64,000 bases of DNA from Haloarchaeobius salinus (GCF_024464185.1 NZ_JANHAU010000002.1:992001-1056000); one strand, 5' to 3'. Numbered from the stretch's first letter, positions 32,721 through 42,630 are shown. A program made the numbers and translations. Notes: generated by a model not told the origin, from the sequence alone.

Positions 32721-33224
32721 ATGGGACTGTTCGACCGGTTCTTCCAGCGCCAGGGTGTCCTCGGCATCGCCCGGGACACCATCGAGTTCGCGCTGGAGTC
32801 GGCCGAGGACACCCACCCCAACGAGTACATGGGGATGCTCCGCGGCACGCCCGCGAAGCACCTCGGACTGGATCAGGGGGGCTACGTCATCACGGACATC
32901 CTCGTCATCCCCGGCACCCGGTCGAACCCGGTGAGCGCGACGGTCGACTCGAACATGATCCCGAACGACATGCGCTCGCTCGGGAGCATCCACTCGCACC
33001 CGAACGGGGTCCTCCGACCGAGCGACGAGGACCTCGGGACGTTCACCTCCGGCACCGTCCACATCATCATGGGCGCGCCGTACGGCCGCAACGACTGGCG
33101 GGCGTTCGACCAGCACGGCGAGTACCGCGACCTCCCGGTGCTCGACGTCGACCTGGAGGACCACGAGGAGTTCTTCGACTTCACACAGGCAGACATCGAC
33201 GCGGAACTGCGACGAGACAAATGA
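32721..33224 (+). CDS. JAMM/MPN-domain metalloprotease
   Basis: A 167-residue protein. The JAMM zinc motif is seen as [18 protein letters not shown] (H-x-H then S and D), with the catalytic Glu upstream in NEYMGML. JAMM proteases of haloarchaea remove SAMP ubiquitin-like proteins from targets (desampylation); this one belongs to the same class, but substrate is not shown. A Shine-Dalgarno-like GAGGGGAGG lies directly upstream of the ATG. The stop overlaps the ribL start (ATGA), so the two are translationally coupled. Confidence 0.9.
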   Translation: MGLFDRFFQRQGVLGIARDTIEFALESAEDTHPNEYMGMLRGTPAKHLGLDQGGYVITDILVIPGTRSNPVSATVDSNMIPNDMRSLGSIHSHPNGVLRPSDEDLGTFTSGTVHIIMGAPYGRNDWRAFDQHGEYRDLPVLDVDLEDHEEFFDFTQADIDAELRRDK

Positions 33225-33661
33225 CTGACACTTCGACGACCGTCATCGCACAGGGAACGTTCGACATCCTCCACCCGGGGCACCTCCACTACTTCTCGGA
33301 GGCCGCGTCGCTGGGCGACGAGCTCCACGTCATCATCGCGCGACGGGAGAACGTCACGCACAAGCAGAAACCGATCCTCCCGGACCGCCAGCGACGCGAC
33401 ATGGTCGCCGCGCTGGAGATGGTCGACGAGGCACACCTCGGCCACACCGAGGACATCTTCGTCCCCATCGAGCGCATCGACCCGGACTGCATCGTCCTCG
33501 GCCACGACCAGCACCACGACGAGGCCGCCATCGCCGACGCCCTCGCCTCGCGGGGCATCGACTGCGAGGTGCGCCGGGCGAGCGCCCGCGAGCCGAAGTA
33601 CGACGGCGAGCTCCTCTCGACGGGCCGTATCGTCGACCGGATCCTCGAACTGCGCGGCTGA
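33221..33661 (+). CDS. ribL: FAD synthase RibL
   Basis: A 146-residue nucleotidyltransferase. [14 protein letters not shown] at the start holds the H-x-G-H motif of the cytidylyltransferase fold. [16 protein letters not shown] at the end replaces the usual ISSTR loop. The archaeal RibL makes FAD from FMN and ATP or CTP-type donors. The start ATG overlaps the JAMM stop by four bases. Length is standard. It serves the flavoproteins, including the NDH-2-like enzyme nearby. Confidence 0.92.
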   Translation: MTDTSTTVIAQGTFDILHPGHLHYFSEAASLGDELHVIIARRENVTHKQKPILPDRQRRDMVAALEMVDEAHLGHTEDIFVPIERIDPDCIVLGHDQHHDEAAIADALASRGIDCEVRRASAREPKYDGELLSTGRIVDRILELRG

Positions 33662-33698
33662 CACCGGCCGTCGTCCGGAGAACCGAAACGGAGACCGT

Positions 33699-34850
33699 CT
33701 ACAGGTAGCCGTGCTCGGCCAGCCGCTCGACGCCCTCGCGGAGCCGTTTCTCGCTGGCCGCGTACGAGAGTCGCGCGTAGCCGGGCGTGCCGAACGCGCT
33801 GCCCGGCACCGTGGCGACGTGGGCCTCGTCGATGGCACCCTGACACCAGGCCGAGTCGTCGTCGTCCACCGGGAGCATCATGTAGAACGCACCCTCCGGG
33901 GTCGCGACGTCGACGCCGTGGTCTGCAAAGAGGTCGACGAGCATGTCGCGGCGGGCCTCGAACGCCTCGGTCATTTCCGCGACGGCCTCGTCGCAGTTCG
34001 TGATGGCCTCGACGCCGGCGTGCTGGACGAAGTTCACCGCCGAGGAGACCGAGTGGCTGTGGATCTTCCCGGCCTGCGAGACGAGCTCCTCGGGCGCGGC
34101 GAAGTAGCCGAGCCGCCAGCCCGTCATCGAGTACGCCTTCGAGAAGCCGTTGACCGTGATGGTGCGGTCGCCCATCCCGTCGAGCGTCCCCAGGGAGATG
34201 GATTCGGCGTCGCCGTAGGTGATCTCCTTGTAGATCTCGTCGGAGATGACGAGGAAGTCGTGCTCGACGGCGAGGTCGCGCACGCCCTCCAGGGCCGCGC
34301 GGGAGTACACCGCGCCGTGGGGGTTGCCCGGCGAGTTGACCACGAGGAGCTCCGTCTCGTCAGAAACTGCGTCGGCGAGGTCGTCAAGCGCGGGTTCGAG
34401 CGCGAAGTCGTGCGCGGCGGTGTCGACGCGGGTGAGCGAGCCGCCCGAGAGCTTCACCATCGCCTCGTAGGAGACCCAGGCGGGGTCGAGCAGCGCGACC
34501 TCGTCGCCGTCGTCGATGAGGGCGTTGATGATCTCGTACAGCGCCTGCTTCCCCCCGGGGGTGACGATGACCTGTCCCGGGTCGTAGTCCAGCCCGTCGT
34601 CGGCCAACTTCTCGGCGATGGCCTCCTTCAGCGCGGGGATGCCGTTCGACGGCGCGTAGCCCGTGTGGCCGGCGTCCATCGCGTCCTTCGCGGCCTGCAC
34701 GACGTTCTCCGGGGTGGGGAAGTCCGGTTCGCCGACGCTCAGGTCCACCACGTCGACGCCCTCTGCCTCCAGTGCGGAGGCGGCGTCGGAGATGGCCAGC
34801 GTCGCGGACGGTTCGACTCTCTCTACTCTCGCTGCGAAATCCATACTCAT
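33699..34850 (-). CDS. aspC: Class I aminotransferase (aspartate aminotransferase-like)
   Basis: A 383-residue PLP enzyme. Clear parts are DLSVGEPDFPTPENVVQAAK, TPGGKQALYEIINAL, NSPGNPHGAVYSR, and the PLP lysine in NGFSKAYSMTGWRLGY. The arginine that holds the substrate carboxylate is in the final GYARLSYAASEKRL. It moves amino groups between aspartate (or a similar amino acid) and 2-oxoglutarate. Substrate choice cannot be fixed by eye. The start (ATG at 34850) overlaps the ribH stop by four bases. Confidence 0.85.
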   Translation of the reverse strand: MSMDFAARVERVEPSATLAISDAASALEAEGVDVVDLSVGEPDFPTPENVVQAAKDAMDAGHTGYAPSNGIPALKEAIAEKLADDGLDYDPGQVIVTPGGKQALYEIINALIDDGDEVALLDPAWVSYEAMVKLSGGSLTRVDTAAHDFALEPALDDLADAVSDETELLVVNSPGNPHGAVYSRAALEGVRDLAVEHDFLVISDEIYKEITYGDAESISLGTLDGMGDRTITVNGFSKAYSMTGWRLGYFAAPEELVSQAGKIHSHSVSSAVNFVQHAGVEAITNCDEAVAEMTEAFEARRDMLVDLFADHGVDVATPEGAFYMMLPVDDDDSAWCQGAIDEAHVATVPGSAFGTPGYARLSYAASEKRLREGVERLAEHGYL

Positions 34851-35248
34851 AGTCGTTCTACCAGTTTGACTGCACCCTCGACCGCCTTCGCGGCGTTCTC
34901 GACACGCTCTCGCGCCTCGGCCCCGCTCATACCGGGACCGATGACGCCGAGCGTGACCGGCAGGTCGCGGTCGAGGCTCACGTCCGTCAGCTTCTGAGCG
35001 GTCGCGTGCCCGATGACCTGGTCGTGGTCCGTGTCGCCGGTGACGATGGCACCGAGTACCGCCACGGCGTCGATGTCGTCCCGCCGCGCCAGCCGGTCGG
35101 CGGCCAGCGGGGCGTCGTACACCCCCGGGACGTGGACGGTCTCCGTGACCGTCGCATCCGCCTCGGCCGCCGCGTCTCGCGCAACCGACTCCATCTCCTC
35201 GGTGACCGAGGCGTTGAACTCCGCGACCACCAGTCCGAGCGAGGTCAT
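34847..35248 (-). CDS. ribH: 6,7-dimethyl-8-ribityllumazine synthase
   Basis: A 133-residue protein; the ATG at 35248 (MTSLGLVVAEFNASVTEEM) is chosen since the upstream frame is not protein-like. It carries the family's VHVPGVYDAPLAADRL, AVAVLGAIVTGDTDHDQVIGH and LPVTLGVIGPGM. It joins the pyrimidine and the butanone-phosphate to form lumazine, the step before riboflavin. With RibL nearby it gives a flavin-coenzyme cluster, though on the other strand. Coupled to the aminotransferase gene by an ATGA overlap. Confidence 0.95.
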   Translation of the reverse strand: MTSLGLVVAEFNASVTEEMESVARDAAAEADATVTETVHVPGVYDAPLAADRLARRDDIDAVAVLGAIVTGDTDHDQVIGHATAQKLTDVSLDRDLPVTLGVIGPGMSGAEARERVENAAKAVEGAVKLVERL

Positions 35249-35739
35249 GCGAGAGTCGTCGGAACCGTCCATCAAAGGTCTACCGTTATGGACAATGCGG
35301 GGCGGTAGCGAGGGGCTTGGAGTGGTCGGCACCGGCCGGTGCGAGGGAGACACGGCGCGTCCAAGATACCGCCGAAGTTTACCTTTATTGTAAACATCCC
35401 CGGCGACGATACAGGATCAGCCGAGTGGCGCGCGGCTGTCTCGGAATCGCGGGGCGATTCCGATGGCCAGTGAGAGCGAGGGATATCCACTGCAGGAACG
35501 AGGAGCACAGCGAGTTCTCCGCGAGCCTGCGAGCGGAGGACAGCGGGACGACGGAGGAGTATCGCCTGCCGCAGGCGGCGAGCGACCGGGGGCTTTCTGG
35601 TCGTTGCTGTTCCCAGCTGCTCTCGAAGTAGACGCACGTCCCTGGTGTTCACAGGTGTTGCACGCCAGAGAACCAACACACAATCTAGCCGACACAGGAA
35701 CGGAAAGCGTATGCCGGAGGGGTGGCCAGTTCGACAGCA
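35249..35739. other. Intergenic region, 491 bases, with possible gene relic
   Basis: No gene is called here. TATA-like sequences (TTTACCTTTATTGTAAAC around 35377-35394) are present, with a short inverted repeat GTTTAC/GTAAAC. Around 35430-35640 the sequence has several GC-rich short inverted repeats (such as GGAATCGC..GCGATTCC at 35442-35461). ORFs across it are basic and cysteine-rich, unlike native proteins. It may be a degraded mobile element or a structured RNA; I cannot choose. Confidence 0.35.
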
Positions 35740-37809
35740 ATGGGAGACGCGGCGGCAGCCTCGGTTGACGGCGAGGACGGTCCCGAACCCGGAGACGAGT
35801 CCGGTACGGGGTCCGAGTCGGTCGACCGACCCCTTCTCGGTGCTGTCGCCGTACTTTCCCTCGTCGCGCTCGCCCTCAGACTGCTCGATCTCGGCGCACG
35901 GACCGCCCACTGGGACGAGGGTCGACACGGCTACGCGGTGCTGCGGTACGGCGCGACCGGCGTCTGGGAGTACCGGCCCATCCTCCACGGGCCGCTGCTC
36001 GCGCACGCGAACGAACTGTTGTTCGGCGTCCTCGGTCCGAGCGACGCCGTCGCCCGACTTCTCCCGGCACTCCTCGGTGGCCTGCTCCCGCTGGCGGCGT
36101 GGCTGTTCCGGGAGCGACTCCGCCGGAGCGAGGTCGTCGCGCTCGCCGCGCTGCTCGCCGTGAACCCCGCACTGCTCTACTACTCGCGGTTCGCCCGCTC
36201 GGACCTGCTCGTGGCGACGTTCGCGTTCGTCACGGTCGGGCTGGTCGTCCGGCTGCTCGACACGCGGGAACCGGGGTACCTCTACGCCTCCAGCGTGTCG
36301 TTCGCCCTCGCGGTCGCATCGAAGGAGAACGCGCTTGTCTACCTCGCCTGCTGGCTCGGGGCGGGCGCGCTGTTGGTCGACCATCGGCTGTTCTGGAAGC
36401 GCTGGTCGCTCGTCGGCGACGGTGAGCGGCGGCTCGCCGCGCCGGGGTGGCTCCGCGAGCGCGTCGACGAGGCCGTGGTCCTGTTCGCCGTGCTCAACCC
36501 GCTGGTCGTGGCGCTGGTCCCCGGTGTCGGGCGCGTCGTCGCCATCGTACTGCTGCTGGTCGCGCTGCGGTGTGCGATCTGGGTCGTTCCCCGCGACGGC
36601 GAGGCGTTCCCCGTCATCGTCGGCGTCGGCGTCGCCGGGCTCGCCCTGCTCATCTTCGTCGGGGACGCCGTACTGGTGACGTACGCGGTCGCGTGGCTCG
36701 TCGCCGCGGCGTACGTGCTCGGGGTGCTGCTCCGGGGCTCCACCCCGGGCCGGACACTCCACCTGTGGCGCGGACCGCTCCTGCTCTCGGGGACCGTGTT
36801 CACCGTCGTCGTCGCCGCGCTCTACCTCCCCCGTGGGGCAGCCCTCGTGGCGCTGGCCGGCGACCCGCTGTTGCTCGCCGGGCTCGTCGAGGAGGCGCTG
36901 TTCGGGACCTGGACCGCCGCCAGCGAGCTCTGGTTCGGGTCGGTACAGGACCAGTCGCTCCTCCCGTACACCATCTTCTTCGCGAAGACGCTGCTCGCCG
37001 GTGCGGCCGTGACCTGCGTGTTCGGCGTCGCCGGCTTCCTGTTCGACCGGTACGGCGACGGCGGGGCACGCGACCTCGTCGCCTTCTGTGGCTACTGGGG
37101 GCTCGCGAGCGTACTCGTCTATCCCATCGTCATGTACGGGATGGGGCCCTGGCACGCGGTCCACGTCGCGGTCCCGCTCGCGGTGCCGGCCGCCGTCGCG
37201 CTCTCGCTGGTCTACCGGTGGGGCGGTGACGCGGTCGCCGACCGCCGGGCCGTCTCGGCCGCGCTCGCGGTGCTCGTCCTGACCGCCGCAGCTGGGACGG
37301 CCGTCGGCGCGGCCGCCACGACCTCGTTCCACTCCCCGGCGTCGCCCGACAACGGACTCGTCCAGCCCGGCCAGCCCGGGACGGAGTTCGACCCGGTGCT
37401 CGGCCACGTCGAACTCGCCACCGCCGGCCACGACGACGGCCCGGACGTGCTCTACTACGGCGCGTACTTCGCGATGGACGACGAGTCGGCCGCCGACACG
37501 CTTCCAGTGACCGACGACTACGGCTGGCGGGACGACACCTATCGGCAGCTCGCCCGCAACGAGGCGTGGTACAACCGGCTGCCGCTGCCCTGGTACTTCG
37601 AACGGCACGGACTGGAGACGGCGAGCGCCCGCAACGCGACCGCGCTCCGCGCCGCACTCGAGTCGCCCCCGCCCGTGGTCGTCGCCCGGGCCGTCCACCG
37701 GAACACCGTCGCCCGCGAGCTCGGCGGCGGCTACGAGCAGTACGAGCTGCAGCTGACGGTGAACGGGACGAACACGGTCATCTTCGTCAACGCCTCCACC
37801 GGCCGATAG
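35740..37809 (+). CDS. Agl23-like membrane protein (TIGR03663 family)
   Basis: A 689-residue protein with a short acidic N-terminal tail and about 12 membrane helices. The first outward loop holds AHWDEGRHGYAVLRYG, the Asp-Glu pair typical of GT-C glycosyltransferases and of the TIGR03663 family. The C-terminal 180 residues form an outer domain (GTEFDPVLGHVELATAG.., PLPWYFERHG). Haloarchaeal members are named flippase-activity-associated Agl23, for a link with dolichol-phosphate-linked sugar transfer across the membrane in N-glycosylation. The ATG at 35740 is preferred to a GTG six codons earlier. Confidence 0.8.
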   Translation: MGDAAAASVDGEDGPEPGDESGTGSESVDRPLLGAVAVLSLVALALRLLDLGARTAHWDEGRHGYAVLRYGATGVWEYRPILHGPLLAHANELLFGVLGPSDAVARLLPALLGGLLPLAAWLFRERLRRSEVVALAALLAVNPALLYYSRFARSDLLVATFAFVTVGLVVRLLDTREPGYLYASSVSFALAVASKENALVYLACWLGAGALLVDHRLFWKRWSLVGDGERRLAAPGWLRERVDEAVVLFAVLNPLVVALVPGVGRVVAIVLLLVALRCAIWVVPRDGEAFPVIVGVGVAGLALLIFVGDAVLVTYAVAWLVAAAYVLGVLLRGSTPGRTLHLWRGPLLLSGTVFTVVVAALYLPRGAALVALAGDPLLLAGLVEEALFGTWTAASELWFGSVQDQSLLPYTIFFAKTLLAGAAVTCVFGVAGFLFDRYGDGGARDLVAFCGYWGLASVLVYPIVMYGMGPWHAVHVAVPLAVPAAVALSLVYRWGGDAVADRRAVSAALAVLVLTAAAGTAVGAAATTSFHSPASPDNGLVQPGQPGTEFDPVLGHVELATAGHDDGPDVLYYGAYFAMDDESAADTLPVTDDYGWRDDTYRQLARNEAWYNRLPLPWYFERHGLETASARNATALRAALESPPPVVVARAVHRNTVARELGGGYEQYELQLTVNGTNTVIFVNASTGR

Positions 37810-37848
37810 AGCAAGCGTTAAGCGGGCTCCTTCGGAATCCCCGACCAC

Positions 37849-39006
37849 ATGCCCGCGAGCCTACCAGGCCCGACGGTCGGCGTGGTCGGCGGTGGCCAGC
37901 TCGGACGCATGCTCGGCGAGGCAGCAGCCCCGCTGGGCATCGAACTGGTCGTCCTCGACCCGACGCCGAACGCACCGGCGGCCCAGGTCGCGACGGACCA
38001 GCTCGTCGCCGACTTCGACGACGCCGACGCAATCCGCGACCTCGCCGAACGGTCCGACTTCCTCACGTTCGAGATCGAACTCGCCGACCAGGAGACCCTC
38101 GCCGAGATCAGCGACGAGACGGGCGTCCCCTGCCACCCGGATCCGGCGACGCTCGCGCTCATCCACGACAAGCTCCACCAGAAGGAGGCACTCGCCGACG
38201 CCGGGGTTCCGGTGCCGTCGTTCCGACGGGTGGACGACGCCGCGGAGCTGCGGTCGGCGCTGCACGAGCTCGGGACGCCCGCGATGCTGAAGGCCCGCAC
38301 CGGCGGCTACGACGGGCGCGGGAACGTCCCCGTGGAGTCCGTCGACGACGCCGCGGCCGCGATGGACGCGGTCGGCGGGCCCGCGATGGTCGAGGCGTTC
38401 GTGGACTACGAGCGCGAGATCTCCGTCGTCGCCGCCAAGGGCGACGGCGAGGTCGCGACGTTCCCGGTCGGGGAGAACATCCACGAGGCGGAGATCCTGC
38501 GGGAGATGGTCGTCCCGTCGCGCTCCCCCGACGCCGTGCTCGCGGAGGCCGAGCAGGTGGGCCGGGACGTGCTCGACCTGCTCGACGGCCGTGGCGTCTA
38601 CGCCATCGAGCTGTTCGAGACGACCGACGGGGCGATACTCGTCAACGAGATCGCGCCGCGCCCGCACAACTCCGGGCACTGGTCCATCGAGGGCGCACAC
38701 ACCTCGCAGTTCGAACAGCACCTCCGGGCGGTCGTGGGCTGGCCGCTCGGCGCGACCGACCTGCGGGCCCCGACCGCGACGAAGAACGTGCTCGCGGACG
38801 GCGACGACTCCCGACCCGCGGAGGTCGACGGGGTCTCGGACGTACTCGCGACGCCGGGTGTGAACCTGCACTGGTACGGCAAGCACGAGGCCCGGCCACT
38901 CCGGAAGATGGGCCACGTCACCAGGGTCGCGACCGGCGACGACGAATCGCGGGAGGACCTGCTCGCGAGCGCCCGCTCGCTCGTCGAGGGACTGAGCTTC
39001 GACTGA
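37849..39006 (+). CDS. purK: 5-(carboxyamino)imidazole ribonucleotide synthase
   Basis: A 385-residue ATP-grasp enzyme. The start PTVGVVGGGQLGRMLGEAA is the PurK signature; then come HDKLHQKEALADAGVPVP, PAMLKARTGGYDGRGN, and NEIAPRPHNSGHWSIEGAHT for metal and substrate binding. It carboxylates AIR with ATP and bicarbonate in purine synthesis. It is followed by purE after 16 bases, so they are co-transcribed. Confidence 0.96.
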   Translation: MPASLPGPTVGVVGGGQLGRMLGEAAAPLGIELVVLDPTPNAPAAQVATDQLVADFDDADAIRDLAERSDFLTFEIELADQETLAEISDETGVPCHPDPATLALIHDKLHQKEALADAGVPVPSFRRVDDAAELRSALHELGTPAMLKARTGGYDGRGNVPVESVDDAAAAMDAVGGPAMVEAFVDYEREISVVAAKGDGEVATFPVGENIHEAEILREMVVPSRSPDAVLAEAEQVGRDVLDLLDGRGVYAIELFETTDGAILVNEIAPRPHNSGHWSIEGAHTSQFEQHLRAVVGWPLGATDLRAPTATKNVLADGDDSRPAEVDGVSDVLATPGVNLHWYGKHEARPLRKMGHVTRVATGDDESREDLLASARSLVEGLSFD

Positions 39007-39022
39007 CCACGATCAACGACAC

Positions 39023-39664
39023 ATGACCGACGAACTCGACGACCTCATCGACGACCTGCACGCGGAGGCACAGCGCGACCGACCCGACGCGGACACCCCG
39101 GACGTGGGCATCGTCATGGGCTCGGACTCCGACCTCGACGTGATGATGGGCTCGGAGACGGGCCGTCCCGGCGCGTACGACGCGCTCGTCGACGAACTCG
39201 GCTTCGCCGAGATGACCGACTACGACGACCCGCCCGAGGCGCGGTTCACCTTCGAGACGTACGTCGTCTCCGCCCACCGCACGCCCGAGCTGATGTACGC
39301 CTACGCCGAGACGGCCGAGGACCGCGGCATCGACGTCATCATCGCCGGTGCGGGCGGGAAGTCGGCGGACCTGCCGAACATGACGGCGTCCATCGCGTAC
39401 CCGGTGCCCGTCGTCGGCGTGCCGGTGCAGGAGAAATCGGTCGACTCGGTCATCGGGATGCCCCAGGGCGCGCCGCTGACCGCCGTCGACGCCGGGAAGT
39501 CGTTCAACGCCGCGCTGTCGGCCGCACAGATCCTCGCCCGCGAACACGACGAACTCCGCGACCGCCTCGTCGACTACCACGAGGGTCTGAAGGGCGACGT
39601 GGCGCGCGTCTCGCGGGACCTCCACGAGCTCGGCACGCCCGGGTTCACGGAACGACGGGGCTGA
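39023..39664 (+). CDS. purE: N5-CAIR mutase
   Basis: A 213-residue protein. VGIVMGSDSDLDVM, the active-site VVSAHRTPELM and IIAGAGGKSADLPNM are clear PurE motifs; PVPVVGVPVQEKSVDS follows. It converts N5-CAIR from PurK into CAIR. About 30 extra residues at the N-terminus and an insertion (GSETGRPGAYDALVDEL) make it longer than bacterial PurE, as is usual in haloarchaea. Confidence 0.96.
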   Translation: MTDELDDLIDDLHAEAQRDRPDADTPDVGIVMGSDSDLDVMMGSETGRPGAYDALVDELGFAEMTDYDDPPEARFTFETYVVSAHRTPELMYAYAETAEDRGIDVIIAGAGGKSADLPNMTASIAYPVPVVGVPVQEKSVDSVIGMPQGAPLTAVDAGKSFNAALSAAQILAREHDELRDRLVDYHEGLKGDVARVSRDLHELGTPGFTERRG

Positions 39665-39816
39665 CGACGGCTCCGCCTGCCCCCGATTCTGTTCGTTTTC
39701 CAGTACTTCCGACCGGTCCCCACGCGGAATCGCTTAAAAACATCCGCACCCACTCGGCCGTCGACGTTTCCCGGACCGGAACGGGGGAGAACCCCCGGAA
39801 ATCGCAAGAATCAACC

Positions 39817-39824
39817 CTTATATG
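39817..39824 (+). promoter_or_regulatory. TATA box of the nuo operon
   Basis: CTTATATG lies 40-47 bases before the nuoA ATG at 39864, with an AT-rich TFB-like stretch (AGAATCAAC) just before it. A leader of about 15-20 bases would carry the CGGAGAA sequence at 39851-39857, a Shine-Dalgarno-like element, unlike the leaderless starts elsewhere in the window. It supports the choice of 39864 over the ATG at 39822. Confidence 0.5.
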
Positions 39825-39863
39825 GGTGCGCTTCAAAGCCCCGGATGTTACGGAGAATACGGC

Positions 39864-40274
39864 ATGAATCCATGGATAGCCATTGGGGCGCTCGCGCTCG
39901 TCGGCGTGCTGATTCCGGTCGGCATGATGTCGGTCTCGGCACTGCTCAGACCGAGCGTTCCTGAAGACAGCAAGCGCGCCACCTACGAGAGTGGTGAGGT
40001 CCCGACAGGTGGGACCCGCATCCGCTTCAACATCCAGTACTACATGGTCGCACTGCTGTTCACCATCTTCGACATCGAGACCGTCCTGATCTTCCCGTGG
40101 ACGGTCATCTACGGCTCTGCACTCGAAGGTGGAGCAGCACTCGGCCCCGTACTGGTCCCGATGCTGGTGTTCATCACCGTGCTCGTCGCCGGTCTGGCAT
40201 GGGCCTGGCACAACGGCGCGGTGGACTGGGCCAAGAGCGCGCGCTCGGAATCGCAGGTACAGGCAAAACGATGA
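39864..40274 (+). CDS. nuoA: Complex I subunit A
   Basis: A 136-residue membrane protein with three helices. The family signature is visible in ATYESGEVPTGGTRIRFNIQYY and in LLFTIFDIETVLIFPW. NuoA lies at the junction of the membrane arm and the quinone-binding part of complex I. First gene of the operon; it overlaps nuoB (ATGA). Confidence 0.93.
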   Translation: MNPWIAIGALALVGVLIPVGMMSVSALLRPSVPEDSKRATYESGEVPTGGTRIRFNIQYYMVALLFTIFDIETVLIFPWTVIYGSALEGGAALGPVLVPMLVFITVLVAGLAWAWHNGAVDWAKSARSESQVQAKR

Positions 40275-40972
40275 GTAGCGACAACCCTATCGACGGCGGG
40301 AGTACAGACATGCTGACAGACACACGCGACGCCCGCATGGGCGAGGGGCTGGACGACCGCTTCAACTCGCGGCTCCGGGAGGCGCTCGGCTCCACCCCGT
40401 TCATCCTCACCAAGTTCGACAAGTTCATGAACTGGGTGCGCGGGTCGTCGATGTTCATGCTGCAGTTCGGGATCGCGTGTTGCAGCATCGAGATGATGCA
40501 CACGTACGCGGTCAAGCACGACCTCGACCGCTTCCACGCGGGCGTCCCCCGGGCGTCGCCGCGACAGGCGGACGTCATCATCGTACCGGGGACCATCGTC
40601 TCGAAGTTCGCCCCGCGCATGAAGCGCGTCTACGACCAGATGCCCGAGCCGAAGTTCGTCATCGGCATGGGCTCGTGTACCATCTCCGGCGGTCCGTTCC
40701 AGGAGGGGTACAACGTCATCAAGGGTGCCGAGGAGGTCATCCCGGTGGACATCCACGTCCCCGGCTGCCCGCCGCGCCCGGAGGCGCTGGTCTACGGCGT
40801 CGCCAAACTGCAGGAGCGCATCGCCAACGGCGAGTCCTCGCCAGTCGTCGTCAAACCGTACGAACTGGAGCAGTTCGGTGACATGGAGCGCGACGAGATC
40901 GTCGACGAGCTCGCCGACCAGATCGACGAGGACACCCTCGCAATGCGGTACAACTGGGTCGATTCGCCATGA
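40271..40972 (+). CDS. nuoB: Complex I subunit B (Fe-S N2)
   Basis: A 233-residue protein. The [4Fe-4S] cluster N2 ligands are in FGIACCSIEMM (two cysteines), GMGSCTISGG and HVPGCPPRPEAL. N2 hands electrons to quinone. The start ATG at 40271 overlaps the nuoA stop. The N-terminal 30 residues are an acidic extension. The next gene again overlaps by four bases. Confidence 0.96.
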   Translation: MSSDNPIDGGSTDMLTDTRDARMGEGLDDRFNSRLREALGSTPFILTKFDKFMNWVRGSSMFMLQFGIACCSIEMMHTYAVKHDLDRFHAGVPRASPRQADVIIVPGTIVSKFAPRMKRVYDQMPEPKFVIGMGSCTISGGPFQEGYNVIKGAEEVIPVDIHVPGCPPRPEALVYGVAKLQERIANGESSPVVVKPYELEQFGDMERDEIVDELADQIDEDTLAMRYNWVDSP

Positions 40973-42630
40973 GCGTCGAGGAGACTCCGGAGATCGAGGC
41001 GGGTGTCACCGTCGAGGACGAGGTCCTCGAGAGGCTCGGCGACCTCGCCCAGGGCACCGAGGAGCACCTCAACGCGGACGCCTCCGTGGTCGTCCGGCCG
41101 GACCAGGTACAGGACACCCTGTTCGCGCTCCGGGACGACATGGGCTACGACCACCTCTCCTGTGTCACTGCCCAGGAGTACGAGGACCGGTACGAGTCGA
41201 TCTACCACCTGAAGAAGTACGACGACCCGACCCAGGAGGTCAGCGTCGTCGTCCCGGCCTCGAAGGACGAGCCGGTCAGCCAGACCGCGGAGCCGGTGTT
41301 CCGGACCGCCGACTGGCACGAGCGCGAGGCGTACGACCTCGTCGGTATCGACTACGAGGGTCACCCGGACCCGCGGCGCATCCTGCTGCCCGACACCTGG
41401 CAGGGCCACCCGCTCGGTCAGGACTACGACCAGGACAGTCCCCAGATAGTCACGCTCGGGGAGTGGGACAACCCACTCCGTGACGACCACATGGACAGCG
41501 AGGCGGACACGATGTTCCTCAACATCGGCCCGCACCACCCGGCGACCCACGGTGTCCTGCACCTCAAGACCGTCCTCGACGGCGAGACGGTCGCGGACGT
41601 CGACCCGGACATCGGCTACCTCCACCGCTGCGAGGAGCAGATGTGCCAGAACGGCACCTACCGCCACCAGATCATGCCGTACCCCGACCGGTGGGACTAC
41701 ATCTCCGCCGGCATCCTCAACGAGTGGGCGTACGCACGCGCTGCAGAAGATCTCGCGGACATCGAGGTGCCCGAGTACGCACAGGTCATCCGGACGATGT
41801 CCGCCGAGCTCTGCCGCATCGCCTCGCACATGCTCGCGGTCGCGACGTTCGCACTCGACGTCTACGGCGACTTCACCGCGCTGTTCCAGTACGGGGTCCG
41901 CGACCGCGAGGTCATCCAGAACATCCTCGAGGACCTCACCGGCCAGCGGATGATGTTCAACTACCTCCGGCTGGGCGGTGTCGCCTGGGACCTCCCCGAG
42001 CCACGCGAGGAGTTCTTCGAGAACACCCGGGACTTCCTCGAGGAGCTGCCGGCGAAGCTCGAGGAGTACCACGACCTCCTCACCGGCAACGAGATCTTCC
42101 AGATCCGCTGTGTCAACACGGGCATCCTCGAACCCGAGGTCGCGAAGAGCTACGGCGCGACCGGCCCGGTGGCGCGTGGCTCCGGTATCGACTACGACCT
42201 CCGCCGTGACGACCCCTACGGCTACTACGACGAGCTCGACTGGGACGTCGTCACCGAGGACGGCTGCGACAACTACAGCCGCGTCCTCGTCCGGCTGCAG
42301 GAGGTCGAGGAGTCCGCGAAGATAATCGAACAGTGCGTCGATCTGCTCGAGGAGTGGCCCGAGGACGAGCGGACCATCCAGTCGAACGTCCCCCGCACCC
42401 TCAAACCGGAGGCCGACACCGAGACCTACCGCGCCGTCGAAGGCGCGAAGGGCGAACTCGGCATCTACATCCGGGCCGACGGCACGGACAAGCCCGGTCG
42501 GTTCAAGATCCGGAGCCCGTGCTTCTCGAACCTGCAGACACTCGGCGAGATGTCCGAGGGCGAGTACATCGCCGACCTCATCGCCTCGCTCGGTAGCCTC
42601 GACATCGTGCTCGGGGAGGTGGACCGCTGA
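40969..42630 (+). CDS. nuoCD: Complex I subunits C and D, fused
   Basis: A 553-residue fusion. Residues 1-165 correspond to NuoC (YDHLSCVTAQEYEDRYESIYHL, FRTADWHEREAYDLVGI). From about 180 comes NuoD with LNIGPHHPATHGVLHLK, HRCEEQMCQNGTY and FKIRSPCFSNLQTL. NuoD helps form the quinone pocket. The C-D fusion is common in haloarchaea and some bacteria. Overlaps with nuoB and nuoH suggest tight coupling. Confidence 0.96.
   Translation: MSVEETPEIEAGVTVEDEVLERLGDLAQGTEEHLNADASVVVRPDQVQDTLFALRDDMGYDHLSCVTAQEYEDRYESIYHLKKYDDPTQEVSVVVPASKDEPVSQTAEPVFRTADWHEREAYDLVGIDYEGHPDPRRILLPDTWQGHPLGQDYDQDSPQIVTLGEWDNPLRDDHMDSEADTMFLNIGPHHPATHGVLHLKTVLDGETVADVDPDIGYLHRCEEQMCQNGTYRHQIMPYPDRWDYISAGILNEWAYARAAEDLADIEVPEYAQVIRTMSAELCRIASHMLAVATFALDVYGDFTALFQYGVRDREVIQNILEDLTGQRMMFNYLRLGGVAWDLPEPREEFFENTRDFLEELPAKLEEYHDLLTGNEIFQIRCVNTGILEPEVAKSYGATGPVARGSGIDYDLRRDDPYGYYDELDWDVVTEDGCDNYSRVLVRLQEVEESAKIIEQCVDLLEEWPEDERTIQSNVPRTLKPEADTETYRAVEGAKGELGIYIRADGTDKPGRFKIRSPCFSNLQTLGEMSEGEYIADLIASLGSLDIVLGEVDR

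Noticed and set aside
35400-35640. GC-rich structured stretch that could be a tRNA, SRP RNA or RNase P RNA
   Set aside because: No T-arm consensus, no conserved SRP or RNase P elements; short inverted repeats alone do not identify an RNA.
35272-37848. 858-codon minus-strand open frame
   Set aside because: Opposite to the Agl23-like membrane protein; Arg/Glu/Gly-rich shadow without any domain.
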